Positions 27,381-34,713 of a stretch of 64,000 nt of DNA are shown one piece after another (position 1 is the first letter of the stretch; the number at the start of each line of letters is the position of its first letter). Both the position numbers and the translations under genes were made by a program. Origin of the DNA: Atlantibacter subterraneus (lineage in GTDB: Bacteria > Pseudomonadota > Gammaproteobacteria > Enterobacterales > Enterobacteriaceae); assembly GCF_027853245.1 (NCBI RefSeq), contig NZ_JAPTZM010000002.1; one strand, given 5' to 3'. Below the pieces are notes generated by a model that made no database searches, was not told where the DNA came from, and worked only from the letters and a program-made list of their open reading frames with translations.

Positions 27381-27696
27381 AATGCCTCCATAGGGTCTTA
27401 TGGGTGAAACTCTATCACTCATCTGACCCAGAGGGAAATTTTTTATCTGGATATTTAAACAGTGGCAGTTGTTGGAACCTATTAGCTCTATAAAGCTACC
27501 CACAATGATGCTTTTGGGTAGTTAGTCAGTTAAAAAAGGCAGGTTTGTTTTGTGAAATGGAAATTAAGAAGATATTGGCCGATTTACACGGACCTGAATC
27601 ACACTTTTCGCTCGAAGTAAACTGTCAGGTTTAATTACGTACTGACGGATTTTGGCCTTTCCAATTATAAGAAAGGCCGTTTCTGTAAAAAATAAA

Positions 27697-28317
27697 TCAA
27701 CCTCGACTGCAACCGAAGTTCCGATCTCCATCGCCAAATACTTTAGTATCAAGTTTTGCTAAATAATCTAAACGATTCAGTAGGCTGTTGTACTGTGCTT
27801 CAAAATTAAAATCATTGCTATCTAGAATATAGCGACAATTTTCAGGGTAGTGAACCAATCCCAGATAATCCTCCAACTCTAAACCTAAAGCACTGTACCA
27901 TGCCCTTACAATCATCATCCGTAGGTTGCTTTCAATCTTATAATCACCTAAGTGATAATAGGCATCTTTATTAAAAAAAAGACCAAGATGAAAGTGGCAT
28001 TTTCCTTCTTCGGAAAACTCTCGTACCCAAACATGACGAACACGGTTTGGATATATTCTTTTACCGTCGACTGCTCTGGCTTTCTCATTGGCCTCCAGTA
28101 TAGCATTTAATGAGTTACGGAAGCGGGATATCACTCCTGGCTCCAGATTAGGGAAGCAACATACAGTATCACCTCTATCTAGAATAGGTGGATAATGAAC
28201 ATCAACACGTAATGCCATAGTCCTTGGAAATTCGTTGATAGCATTATTAATTACTTGTTCAATATGCTTTCTATAGGCGAGTACATGCTCACCATGAGAA
28301 CCGTTGTATAATTCCAT
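27697..28317 (-). CDS. Inovirus Gp2/YagK-YfjJ family protein
   Basis: The 206-residue protein contains the HUH-like patterns of YfjJ/YagK C-terminal domains (ALRVDVHYPP, VWVREFSEEGKCHFHLGLFFNKDAYYHLGDY). It occupies the yfjJ position of CP4-57, next to yfjI. Related inovirus Gp2 proteins are replication initiators, so a role in excision-linked replication of the element is plausible. AGGAA precedes the ATG. The coding sequence is AT-rich like its neighbours yfjI and alpA, marking the oldest core of the element. Confidence 0.8.
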   Translation of the reverse strand: MELYNGSHGEHVLAYRKHIEQVINNAINEFPRTMALRVDVHYPPILDRGDTVCCFPNLEPGVISRFRNSLNAILEANEKARAVDGKRIYPNRVRHVWVREFSEEGKCHFHLGLFFNKDAYYHLGDYKIESNLRMMIVRAWYSALGLELEDYLGLVHYPENCRYILDSNDFNFEAQYNSLLNRLDYLAKLDTKVFGDGDRNFGCSRG

Positions 28318-28558
28318 AAATTATTCCTATGTCTTACTTTAATGTCTGTTCGTATAAATATATTTCTATCGTAGTTGTGATTTAGCTAGTATCGAATTAA
28401 ACTGTTAAGGTATGTTTATAGTTGTATATTGGAATGGAGTTGGTGGTATATTGGTATGTTATATATTACCAGTTCCAACATAAAAACACTTGTTGGTGAA
28501 CCGGAAAACCAAGCACCACAACTACTCATGATAAAAACATCACTCTGCAATTAATTTG

Positions 28559-29959
28559 CTAATGTACTGGCTGGATATAAATAGTCTTACCCTCTCTTGT
28601 TACCATTATTTTCCGTTGAGTGAATAAGGTGCCAAGTAATTCATTCATTTTAATCTTATTTCTGAACCTGTGAGGACCATATTGAAGAATCATCGTTTTA
28701 CTTATATGTGATGGGAAAGTACTAGCACAATAATTTTTTATCCACGAATATAGCTCGTCACTTTCTTTATCGAGAAGAGTGAATTCCTGGGACTTAAAGA
28801 ACAAACGCTTGTACTCGCCTACATACCAGCCACTTATCTGCGCTGCAGCCTCGACAGCCTGAACAGATACATCTCCGTCATAGCCTTCAAAATAATAGAG
28901 CAGTGCAGCAATCCTCGCCATATTCTCTGCCATTTTTGAGGCATAATCTTTCATGTTAGATAAATAGCCATGCTCACTCATTTCCGATTCTGTTTTGTTA
29001 TAAAATGAGATCCATTCTTGTTCTGCCTGAGGAGAGAAACGCAGGCTGAGCCGTTCTCCTTTGCCATTTCTAGCAATGCTATCGTTGACTATATCTATAA
29101 GCCGACTATGGAACACTGGCAGATATTCGCTGGAGATTATCGGATTAGTGATCTGTCGGTATCCTTGCTTTGAATCTGGCTGACAAATCAAGCAACGAGC
29201 AAAAAAACCAATTCCTTTTGCTATATCACCTTTTCGTTCAATATACTTCTGAAATACTTCAGGCTGTACCATCAGAGATAATGTCATTCTGGCATCATGG
29301 ATTAAAAGCTCAGGCGAATTTCTCCTATCGACAGAATAAGTTGAACCATCCCACATCTTATTGATGAAAGGTAGCTCATTCAATGTATGTCCGTTGAATA
29401 TTGTGCCTGCTTCATCTGACATGATACCCACTGACCTCCAGTCTCTACAGAGATAATGTTTTATCGCAGATGGTGTTGCGTCATTAAGTATTAGCCTATA
29501 TCTAACAGGTTCTGCGGGTTTGGTTTGCAATAACGCTTTCAATCGTTCATTCGTTGCGCCGTAATCTTTATTACGGCACATATCGGCTTTCAATTTTGAT
29601 GCCAATGCTTTTTTTTCTATATTAAAAGCAACCTCGCCGTTCAACCAAGCCTTTAGATCTTGGTTGTATTGCTCAAACCACTTTTCCTCAAGCTGATACA
29701 ACGGTCTCATTAAAACCTTATCAACCGTACTTTTCCGTTCTCCAGATTCAGCCAGAGTGAGTAAAAAGAGCGATACTGGGCTACGCAAGTTGTTCAACCT
29801 ACAGACATCAATTCCGTTTTGACATGCTAATGAAATGGCACCAAGCGCTGACGCCGCTATTAATGACAGCGGTGCTTGCGTATGTTGTTCTGCTTCATAA
29901 ATCGCATTTCTAATTATTGATGGAAAAACATCCACAGGGAAAGAGCGACCAAACGACAT
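28559..29959 (-). CDS. yfjI: YfjI-family protein (DUF3987)
   Basis: The 466-residue protein matches the DUF3987 pattern: an N-terminal APLSLIAASALGAISLACQ, a P-loop-like TLAESGERKSTVDKV, and GIMSDEAGTIFNGHTLNELPF. These proteins are found beside alpA and integrase in P4-like elements and are thought to act in replication, probably as helicase- or primase-associated ATPases. The canonical Walker A is degenerate (ESGERKST). AGAGG precedes the ATG. Order yfjJ-yfjI-alpA is as in CP4-57. Confidence 0.83.
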   Translation of the reverse strand: MSFGRSFPVDVFPSIIRNAIYEAEQHTQAPLSLIAASALGAISLACQNGIDVCRLNNLRSPVSLFLLTLAESGERKSTVDKVLMRPLYQLEEKWFEQYNQDLKAWLNGEVAFNIEKKALASKLKADMCRNKDYGATNERLKALLQTKPAEPVRYRLILNDATPSAIKHYLCRDWRSVGIMSDEAGTIFNGHTLNELPFINKMWDGSTYSVDRRNSPELLIHDARMTLSLMVQPEVFQKYIERKGDIAKGIGFFARCLICQPDSKQGYRQITNPIISSEYLPVFHSRLIDIVNDSIARNGKGERLSLRFSPQAEQEWISFYNKTESEMSEHGYLSNMKDYASKMAENMARIAALLYYFEGYDGDVSVQAVEAAAQISGWYVGEYKRLFFKSQEFTLLDKESDELYSWIKNYCASTFPSHISKTMILQYGPHRFRNKIKMNELLGTLFTQRKIMVTREGKTIYIQPVH

Positions 29960-30084
29960 AAACTACCTCTTGTTAAATTAACATGGTAAATAATTCCGCT
30001 AATGCTGCTATTTAGCTATTCATAGCGGAAATAGCAAAATGCAAAGGTCATTAGGTAAAAAAAGAATGCCTTTATTTCCTGAGT

Positions 30085-30321
30085 TTAACGCTCGTTGATC
30101 CAGCAAAGCAGGTCACTAAGCAACCATCCACAAGACTTCAACCCAATGGATTTACGCAAGGGAAAATGGCCGACTTGTTCTAGCTTCCAAGCCGTGGAAC
30201 GAGATATCGATGTGATGTACTGACGTTCTTTTTCACGCACCAAGCGATCATGCGGTTCTCCATAGTTACGTAGAACCTGCAGGCGTTGTTCTGGTGTTGG
30301 ATAGTTGAATGTTGTTTTCAT
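30085..30321 (-). CDS. alpA: AlpA-family excision regulator
   Basis: This 78-residue MerR/AlpA-like helix-turn-helix protein has ITSISRSTAWKLEQVGHFPLRKS as its recognition region. GGAGG precedes the ATG. In CP4-57, AlpA activates the integrase and drives excision. Here it lies about 2.2 kb from the integrase with two genes between. The about 280 bases upstream form its promoter region. A lone alpA-like gene is a reliable marker of this element class. Confidence 0.88.
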   Translation of the reverse strand: MKTTFNYPTPEQRLQVLRNYGEPHDRLVREKERQYITSISRSTAWKLEQVGHFPLRKSIGLKSCGWLLSDLLCWINER

Positions 30322-30559
30322 ATTGCCTCCTTCGTTTCAGTGGAGACAGCATGTCTCAGTTTATGAGGATGTGAAAGGAATGCACTCCTTGTTAAGGCCT
30401 TAATAAGGACTTTGCAAACCATCACTGGTGAGCAAACGCCAAGGGTAGAATGCATAAGTGACACAAGCTCTGGATTTATATCGGACAGCGCTAGCAATAC
30501 TGGCCCAACGCAAATGAATCTTGATACTGCCTGTTCTTGCAGAAGTGAGCTTGGGCCGT

Positions 30560-30591
30560 AGACAATGCAATCTTAAATAGTTGCATTGTCT
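30560..30591. repeat. Long hairpin between alpA and the hypothetical gene
   Basis: AGACAATGCAA and TTGCATTGTCT form an 11-bp perfect stem around a 10-base AT-rich loop, just after the stop at 30601 on the minus strand. There is no T-tract on that strand, so it may stabilise the 3' end or be a protein-binding palindrome in the alpA upstream region. Confidence 0.55.
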
Positions 30592-30600
30592 AATTAAAAA

Positions 30601-31476
30601 TTATTTAAGTTTCGATTCTATTAACCAATTTCTAATAGTTTCTTCATCGAACTCCCAATCTTTACCATAGTCATTATTTGCTATAACAGTTAGAATATTT
30701 GCCATTGATGAAGCGTTAGATTGTAGATTTTTCTTTTTGCATATCTCATGCAACAAAATATAGAGGGCCCTTCGCTCTTGTTTAGACGTTCGTGGTTTTA
30801 TTACTTTTTCCAAATTAACACTTATATCAGAAGAGCAACCAGCTTTTATCATTTCAATGTCGCTTGAACTTATATATAGTTCAAGTCCATCTATTTCAAC
30901 TTCATTATTAAATATTAAGCAATCAAATTCATCCATTCCATAGACATTCAAAAAGGCAGAGGAATCGCAATCAGACATTAATGGATTTGTATTTGCAATT
31001 TTATACTTCCCTGTTACAAAACGCGTTGAAGGCCCGGCTTTAACCCGCCAATAACCATATGCAAATCCGTTGTAGAACAACTGCTCACGTCCAATTTTAA
31101 TATATGAAACCTCGGAACCTCTTTCGTGACGAAACTGTCTTTCCGTGAACTGGCAGCTCAATTCACTTTGATATATATCATTACCATGAATCACATCAAG
31201 CTTGCTATTTTCGATAATAAGATTTTTGAGATCAATACTATCCAATGGATTTTCACCAAATAAAAAATCACGATACCTATAAATGCTTCTTTTTTCATCT
31301 TTTAAGAACAGATCATTATCATCACGAATAATACATGATAACTTACATGACACACCTTCCATCTTAATATAAAGAGGAATCTCATGACCTATCCAGAAAT
31401 TTATCACATCACTTAGGTGTAATTTATATTTATTAATTACTTCATTTAATTGATAAAATTGTGTGGAATGTTCCAT
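30601..31476 (-). CDS. Hypothetical protein in the yfjH position
   Basis: I choose ATG 31476 (MEHSTQFYQLNEV), with AAGGA five bases upstream, giving 291 residues. It has no membrane segment. The N-terminal HLSDVINFW and C-terminal basic, helical segment (PRTSKQERRALYILLHEICKKK) suggest a DNA-associated or regulatory protein. Position and size fit yfjH of CP4-57, between alpA and the integrase region, but I cannot confirm sequence identity. Strongly AT-rich. Confidence 0.65.
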   Translation of the reverse strand: MEHSTQFYQLNEVINKYKLHLSDVINFWIGHEIPLYIKMEGVSCKLSCIIRDDNDLFLKDEKRSIYRYRDFLFGENPLDSIDLKNLIIENSKLDVIHGNDIYQSELSCQFTERQFRHERGSEVSYIKIGREQLFYNGFAYGYWRVKAGPSTRFVTGKYKIANTNPLMSDCDSSAFLNVYGMDEFDCLIFNNEVEIDGLELYISSSDIEMIKAGCSSDISVNLEKVIKPRTSKQERRALYILLHEICKKKNLQSNASSMANILTVIANNDYGKDWEFDEETIRNWLIESKLK

Positions 31477-31675
31477 CATATTCCTTAAGGCATTCATTAA
31501 GAGACATTGTTGGATAATAACACTTAGGATAGTAATTTTGTAAAGCCCTGAAGTAGGCCTACCTTTATGACATTGTCTCACTTATTTTGCTTATGGCGAG
31601 GCTTGACCAAAAGCATCCTTGCTACTATCAACCATCGTAACTACAATCCAAGTGGAAACCCTTAGGAACCGTCCC

Positions 31676-31834
31676 ATGCACAAGCAACCAACATCATCAC
31701 AAGTTACCAAAGCACAGATTTACCGTTCCATCGCCAGCTCAACCGCGATCGAAACGGGTGTTTCTGTGCAAAAAATTGAGCAGCAACTCAAAAAAAATCA
31801 GGCACAGGCGAAAGCTGTTGGCCTCGCCCGTTAA
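31676..31834 (+). CDS. Small 52-residue protein convergent with fic, possible VbhA-like antitoxin
   Basis: ATG 31676 has AGGA eight bases upstream. The product (MHKQPTSSQVTKAQIYRSI..) is basic, mostly helical, and contains SSTAIETG. Class I Fic antitoxins block the Fic site with an (S/T)xxxE(G/N) helix; here S-TAI-E fits, but the next residue is T, then G. Its stop overlaps the fic stop in one TTAA (31831-31834), so the two genes are convergent, whereas class I antitoxins normally sit upstream on the same strand. Antitoxin function is therefore a guess. Confidence 0.5.
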   Translation: MHKQPTSSQVTKAQIYRSIASSTAIETGVSVQKIEQQLKKNQAQAKAVGLAR

Positions 31835-32445
31835 TCTGGCAAGATGTCGCTCACCAGTTGCATCATAGGGCTGTAGTTACCTGATACGCCCGCCTGAATG
31901 GCCTTGAAGTAAAACGCCTTGTGTTCATCCCATAAGCTGTAATCTAACAAACTCTTCCCTGCCAAAACGGCCAATACATCGCAAAGTAGCCGCGACAGAC
32001 GTCCGTTACCTTCTCTGAATGGATGGATCAAAATAAACTCTACGTGGCATTCAGCCAGATAACTAACCAGCTCCGGACGAGAAAGATCCTTTAACTCACC
32101 AGACCGAGCAAGAAACTGTTTCTCGAAACCATCAAGAAGAAGCGGAATCCTGTCGGCAGCTGCAAACTGAAAGCCGTCTTTAGTCAGGTTGGCATTGCGT
32201 AACTTCCCTGCCCAGTCATACACATTCCCCAACCATTGGCGATGCCACCTACTGATGTGCTCAAAAGCCAGCGCTTTAGGCGGCTGGCCTTCGATAAATA
32301 GCTGTTCATAAAGCATCAGCAGCAAGCCAGATTCCAGCGCTTCCATTTCCTCTTCATCAATGATCCCCAGCTTATTAGCCAGCACTAAGTCTCCAGAGCC
32401 CGGCTGATACCGATCTTCTGCAGAATTAAGCTCATATTTTGACAA
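31831..32445 (-). CDS. Fic-domain protein (putative AMP transferase)
   Basis: I choose TTG 32445 because GGAGG lies seven bases upstream, inside the end of the integrase gene; a TTG at 32463 is in frame but has no ribosome site. The 204-residue protein carries the complete Fic active site HPFREGNGRLSR, so it should modify a target protein with AMP or a related group. N- and C-terminal regions show no obvious class II or III inhibitory helix. Coupling to the integrase suggests coexpression. Role could be toxin, defence or host modulation. Confidence 0.82.
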   Translation of the reverse strand: MSKYELNSAEDRYQPGSGDLVLANKLGIIDEEEMEALESGLLLMLYEQLFIEGQPPKALAFEHISRWHRQWLGNVYDWAGKLRNANLTKDGFQFAAADRIPLLLDGFEKQFLARSGELKDLSRPELVSYLAECHVEFILIHPFREGNGRLSRLLCDVLAVLAGKSLLDYSLWDEHKAFYFKAIQAGVSGNYSPMMQLVSDILPD

Positions 32446-32449
32446 GCCC

Positions 32450-33766
32450 TTACCTCCGTCCAAACAAGTTCACAACGTTGTTTTCCTGCTGTCGCTGATA
32501 GTTGTTGACACGATCTTCCCAGATCTCAAGCGCCCTGCGCTTTTCAGTCAGATAATCATAACGGTCGTAGTGTTTCGAGCTGACGTCGTTCAAAGCGTGA
32601 TTCTGAATACGGTCCCGGATCTCTTTGCTGATCCCCGCTTCCCCCATCAGCGTTTTACAGGTCCGACGTAAATCTCGCGCCGTAAAAACTTTAAACTCAG
32701 GATTAAAAGCCCGGAAATACATGATGGAACGCGCCAGGCTATCGGTACGCACCGGTCGTTCGCCGTTGGTCGAGAGCGGGAAGATATAGGGGCTGTTACT
32801 TTCCTTAGTCAGTTCTTTCACTGAGGCTAATTCACTTAATGCCGATTCAGTCAGTGGGATCAGGTGCTCCCGTTTGTTTTTCGATACATCGGCAATTACT
32901 AGGAGCGTCTTTTGCTGCCAGTCAATCGCGCTCCACTGGCTGGCAATTATTTCAAACGGACGCTGCCCGCCAGCATAAACACAGAAGCGGATTAGGTGCT
33001 GCATCAGTGGCCCAACGTTAGTTGCCTGAGCGAACTGCTCCATGACAAAACGTAGCTCTTCCAGCGTTAACCATGTATCACCCACCTTTTCCGCCGAAGA
33101 CTGCTTAGGTATTGCCGACACAGGGTTAACTTCAAGGCCAAACGTGATACCCACACTGGTATTCATCGGATCGTTATCGGCTTTCAGGCCGTAGTTAAAT
33201 GCCGCCATCAGATACGAGCGAATCCGATTAGCATGGACCACCGCATCACGCTGGATAATACCTGATAGAATGGTTTTGATCTGCAGAGGCGTCACGTCCT
33301 TCGCTTTGGTATCACGAGGAATAACCGTGTAGCACTCTCTTTCAAGACGTTTCAGAACATCAGCCCAGGTCCGCTTATTATCGAGCTTCATCTTGTTGAC
33401 GTAGCCATGCACCAGTTCTTCAAAAGATCCCTGAGAACGATGGATCTGCATCATGTGCTGCTCGGCCAGGCGTTGTTGCTCAAGCTCTTGCTGGGGTTCT
33501 TTTCCTTCAACAAGCCAGGCACCATACTTTTTCGCCAGCTCATTGGCTGTCACCAGTTTCATCTCAGGCCAGATGCCCAACTGGATGAACTTCTCTTTCT
33601 TCCCTTTCTCAACGTAGTAACGGAAATAAAAAACCTTGCTGCCTGAAGGCTGAACCTTAACGCCAAGCCTGCCAGTACCACGTTGAGCGCTGTTGCTCCA
33701 CACGTAGTACGCCGTGCTTTTTGTCTTCAATCCACGTATAGCAGTCTCGGTAAGATTAGCGGCCAT
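32450..33766 (-). CDS. Tyrosine-type integrase (P4/CP4 type)
   Basis: The 438-residue recombinase has an N-terminal DUF4102-like arm-binding domain (LTETAIRGLKTKSTAYYVWS) and a C-terminal catalytic domain: Arg I in YAGGQRPFEI, box II TARDLRRTCKT, HALND for the second histidine, and the nucleophile in HYDRYDY. The usual His of HxLRRT is Arg here, as seen in some P4-like integrases. It lies 198 bases from the attachment repeat and reads inward. Repeats upstream (33792-33837) may control it. Confidence 0.92.
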   Translation of the reverse strand: MAANLTETAIRGLKTKSTAYYVWSNSAQRGTGRLGVKVQPSGSKVFYFRYYVEKGKKEKFIQLGIWPEMKLVTANELAKKYGAWLVEGKEPQQELEQQRLAEQHMMQIHRSQGSFEELVHGYVNKMKLDNKRTWADVLKRLERECYTVIPRDTKAKDVTPLQIKTILSGIIQRDAVVHANRIRSYLMAAFNYGLKADNDPMNTSVGITFGLEVNPVSAIPKQSSAEKVGDTWLTLEELRFVMEQFAQATNVGPLMQHLIRFCVYAGGQRPFEIIASQWSAIDWQQKTLLVIADVSKNKREHLIPLTESALSELASVKELTKESNSPYIFPLSTNGERPVRTDSLARSIMYFRAFNPEFKVFTARDLRRTCKTLMGEAGISKEIRDRIQNHALNDVSSKHYDRYDYLTEKRRALEIWEDRVNNYQRQQENNVVNLFGRR

Positions 33767-33791
33767 GAGTTTACCTTTCTAAGAATAAGCG

Positions 33792-33837
33792 TTACCTGAC
33801 CCGATGCCCATTTCGGGTCAGGTAACGGGTCAGGTAA
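33792..33837. promoter_or_regulatory. Triple TTACCTGACCCG repeat upstream of the integrase
   Basis: TTACCTGACCCGA (33792-33804) and its perfect inverse TCGGGTCAGGTAA (33813-33825) form a 13-bp palindrome, followed immediately by a third copy CGGGTCAGGTAA (33826-33837). It lies 26 bases upstream of the integrase start, where a regulator or directionality factor could cover the promoter. Confidence 0.7.
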
Positions 33838-33907
33838 GGATAGTACAATGGGGAAATGAGGGAACCAATCAGAAACAAAAATAACCTCATAACTGATTGA
33901 TTAAAGA

Positions 33908-33949
33908 CAATTAAAAATACAAACAGAGACAATGACAAACAATTAAAAA
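33908..33949. repeat. Direct repeats CAATTAAAAA near the attachment site
   Basis: CAATTAAAAA occurs at 33908-33917 and 33940-33949, 32 bp (three turns) apart, within an AT-rich 120-bp arm between the integrase and the tRNA-derived core. They are candidate integrase arm-type or IHF-region sites. Confidence 0.5.
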
Positions 33950-33963
33950 CATGCCAATTTTAT

Positions 33964-34010
33964 GACTCATAATCGCTTGGTCGTTGGTTCAAACCCAACA
34001 GGGGCCACCA
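33964..34010 (+). other. Attachment site: 3' part of tRNA-Ile(CAU)
   Basis: These 47 bases reproduce the anticodon arm (GACTCATAATCGC with CAT), variable loop, T-arm (GTTGGTTCAAACCCAAC) and acceptor end with CCA of tRNA-Ile2 (ileX/ileY type). The 5' half is absent: the sequence before 33964 is unrelated AT-rich DNA. This is the signature of an att direct repeat left by integration into a tRNA gene. The intact tRNA should lie at the other end of the element, left of this window. Confidence 0.9.
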
Positions 34011-34017
34011 GATAAAA

Positions 34018-34050
34018 TAAGGGCTTACGTTAACAACGTAAGCCCTTTGT
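34018..34050 (+). terminator. Terminator of the original tRNA-Ile gene
   Basis: AAGGGCTTACGTT and AACGTAAGCCCTT form a 13-bp stem with a short loop, followed by TGTTATTT. It directly follows the tRNA-derived attachment core, so it belongs to the tRNA transcript before insertion and marks the start of flanking chromosome. Confidence 0.85.
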
Positions 34051-34097
34051 TATTTCCACCAGTGCCGCTGTTAGCGGCGTTACTCGTCAGGTATCGC

Positions 34098-34421
34098 TTA
34101 GCTCGTTTGCGACTCGTCAACGCATACCTGCGCCCGGAGTTGTTCCCGCATATACGCAGTAAAATACTCAGGGTTTTTAACGATCACACGGTCGCCAGCT
34201 GCGATTTTATCAGCCCAACCCGCCACTTTTTGCGTGAATCCGGCATTCCACCCCTCCCTGTTGCCTCGTGCCGTCACATCAGCCGCGCTCGCCGGTACGC
34301 CCAGCTCTTTTAAATACTTAAGCAACCCTTTGGTTGTGCTTTCATCCATGGGATGCGGCACTGACACTGATGTATTCATACCGTTAATGAAGTCCAATGC
34401 TTTATCAATTACTGCTGGCAT
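34098..34421 (-). CDS. Small DUF1889-like protein
   Basis: The likely start is ATG 34421 (AAGGA seven bases upstream), giving 107 residues (MPAVIDKALDFINGMN). It is a soluble, mostly helical protein with no cysteine in its core (LLKYLKELGVPASAADVTARG, WADKIAAGDRVIVKNPEYF). I associate this sequence with the uncharacterised enterobacterial DUF1889 family. It is the first chromosomal gene outside the element. Confidence 0.65.
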   Translation of the reverse strand: MPAVIDKALDFINGMNTSVSVPHPMDESTTKGLLKYLKELGVPASAADVTARGNREGWNAGFTQKVAGWADKIAAGDRVIVKNPEYFTAYMREQLRAQVCVDESQTS

Positions 34422-34609
34422 AGTCTTATCCTTAAAATTAACCACGTAATAAATGAGCCTTTAACAGGAACCAAAATAAACGGCAAAACCAAAGGAAGCG
34501 CCTTTGATTGGCCATAAGCTCACGCCTCTTTCACCATAACAAATCCACCGCGCGCAAACCCACCGCTCACCGTCGGAATTGAGATGTGGCTTCAGCATTT
34601 CCGGGTTAA

Positions 34610-34644
34610 CAAATAAGAGGGCCAGATAATTTCTCATCTGGCCC
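34610..34644 (-). terminator. Terminator downstream of foxA
   Basis: On the minus strand GGGCCAGAT and ATCTGGCCC form a 9-bp stem around an 8-base loop, then TCTTATTTG. It lies about 70 bases past the foxA stop. Confidence 0.75.
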
Positions 34645-34713
34645 CTTATGCTCGTTAGCCTTCACTGCGCCCGGATTCATCGCCTGATGCACTAACCCGG
34701 TGCCAGACTCACA

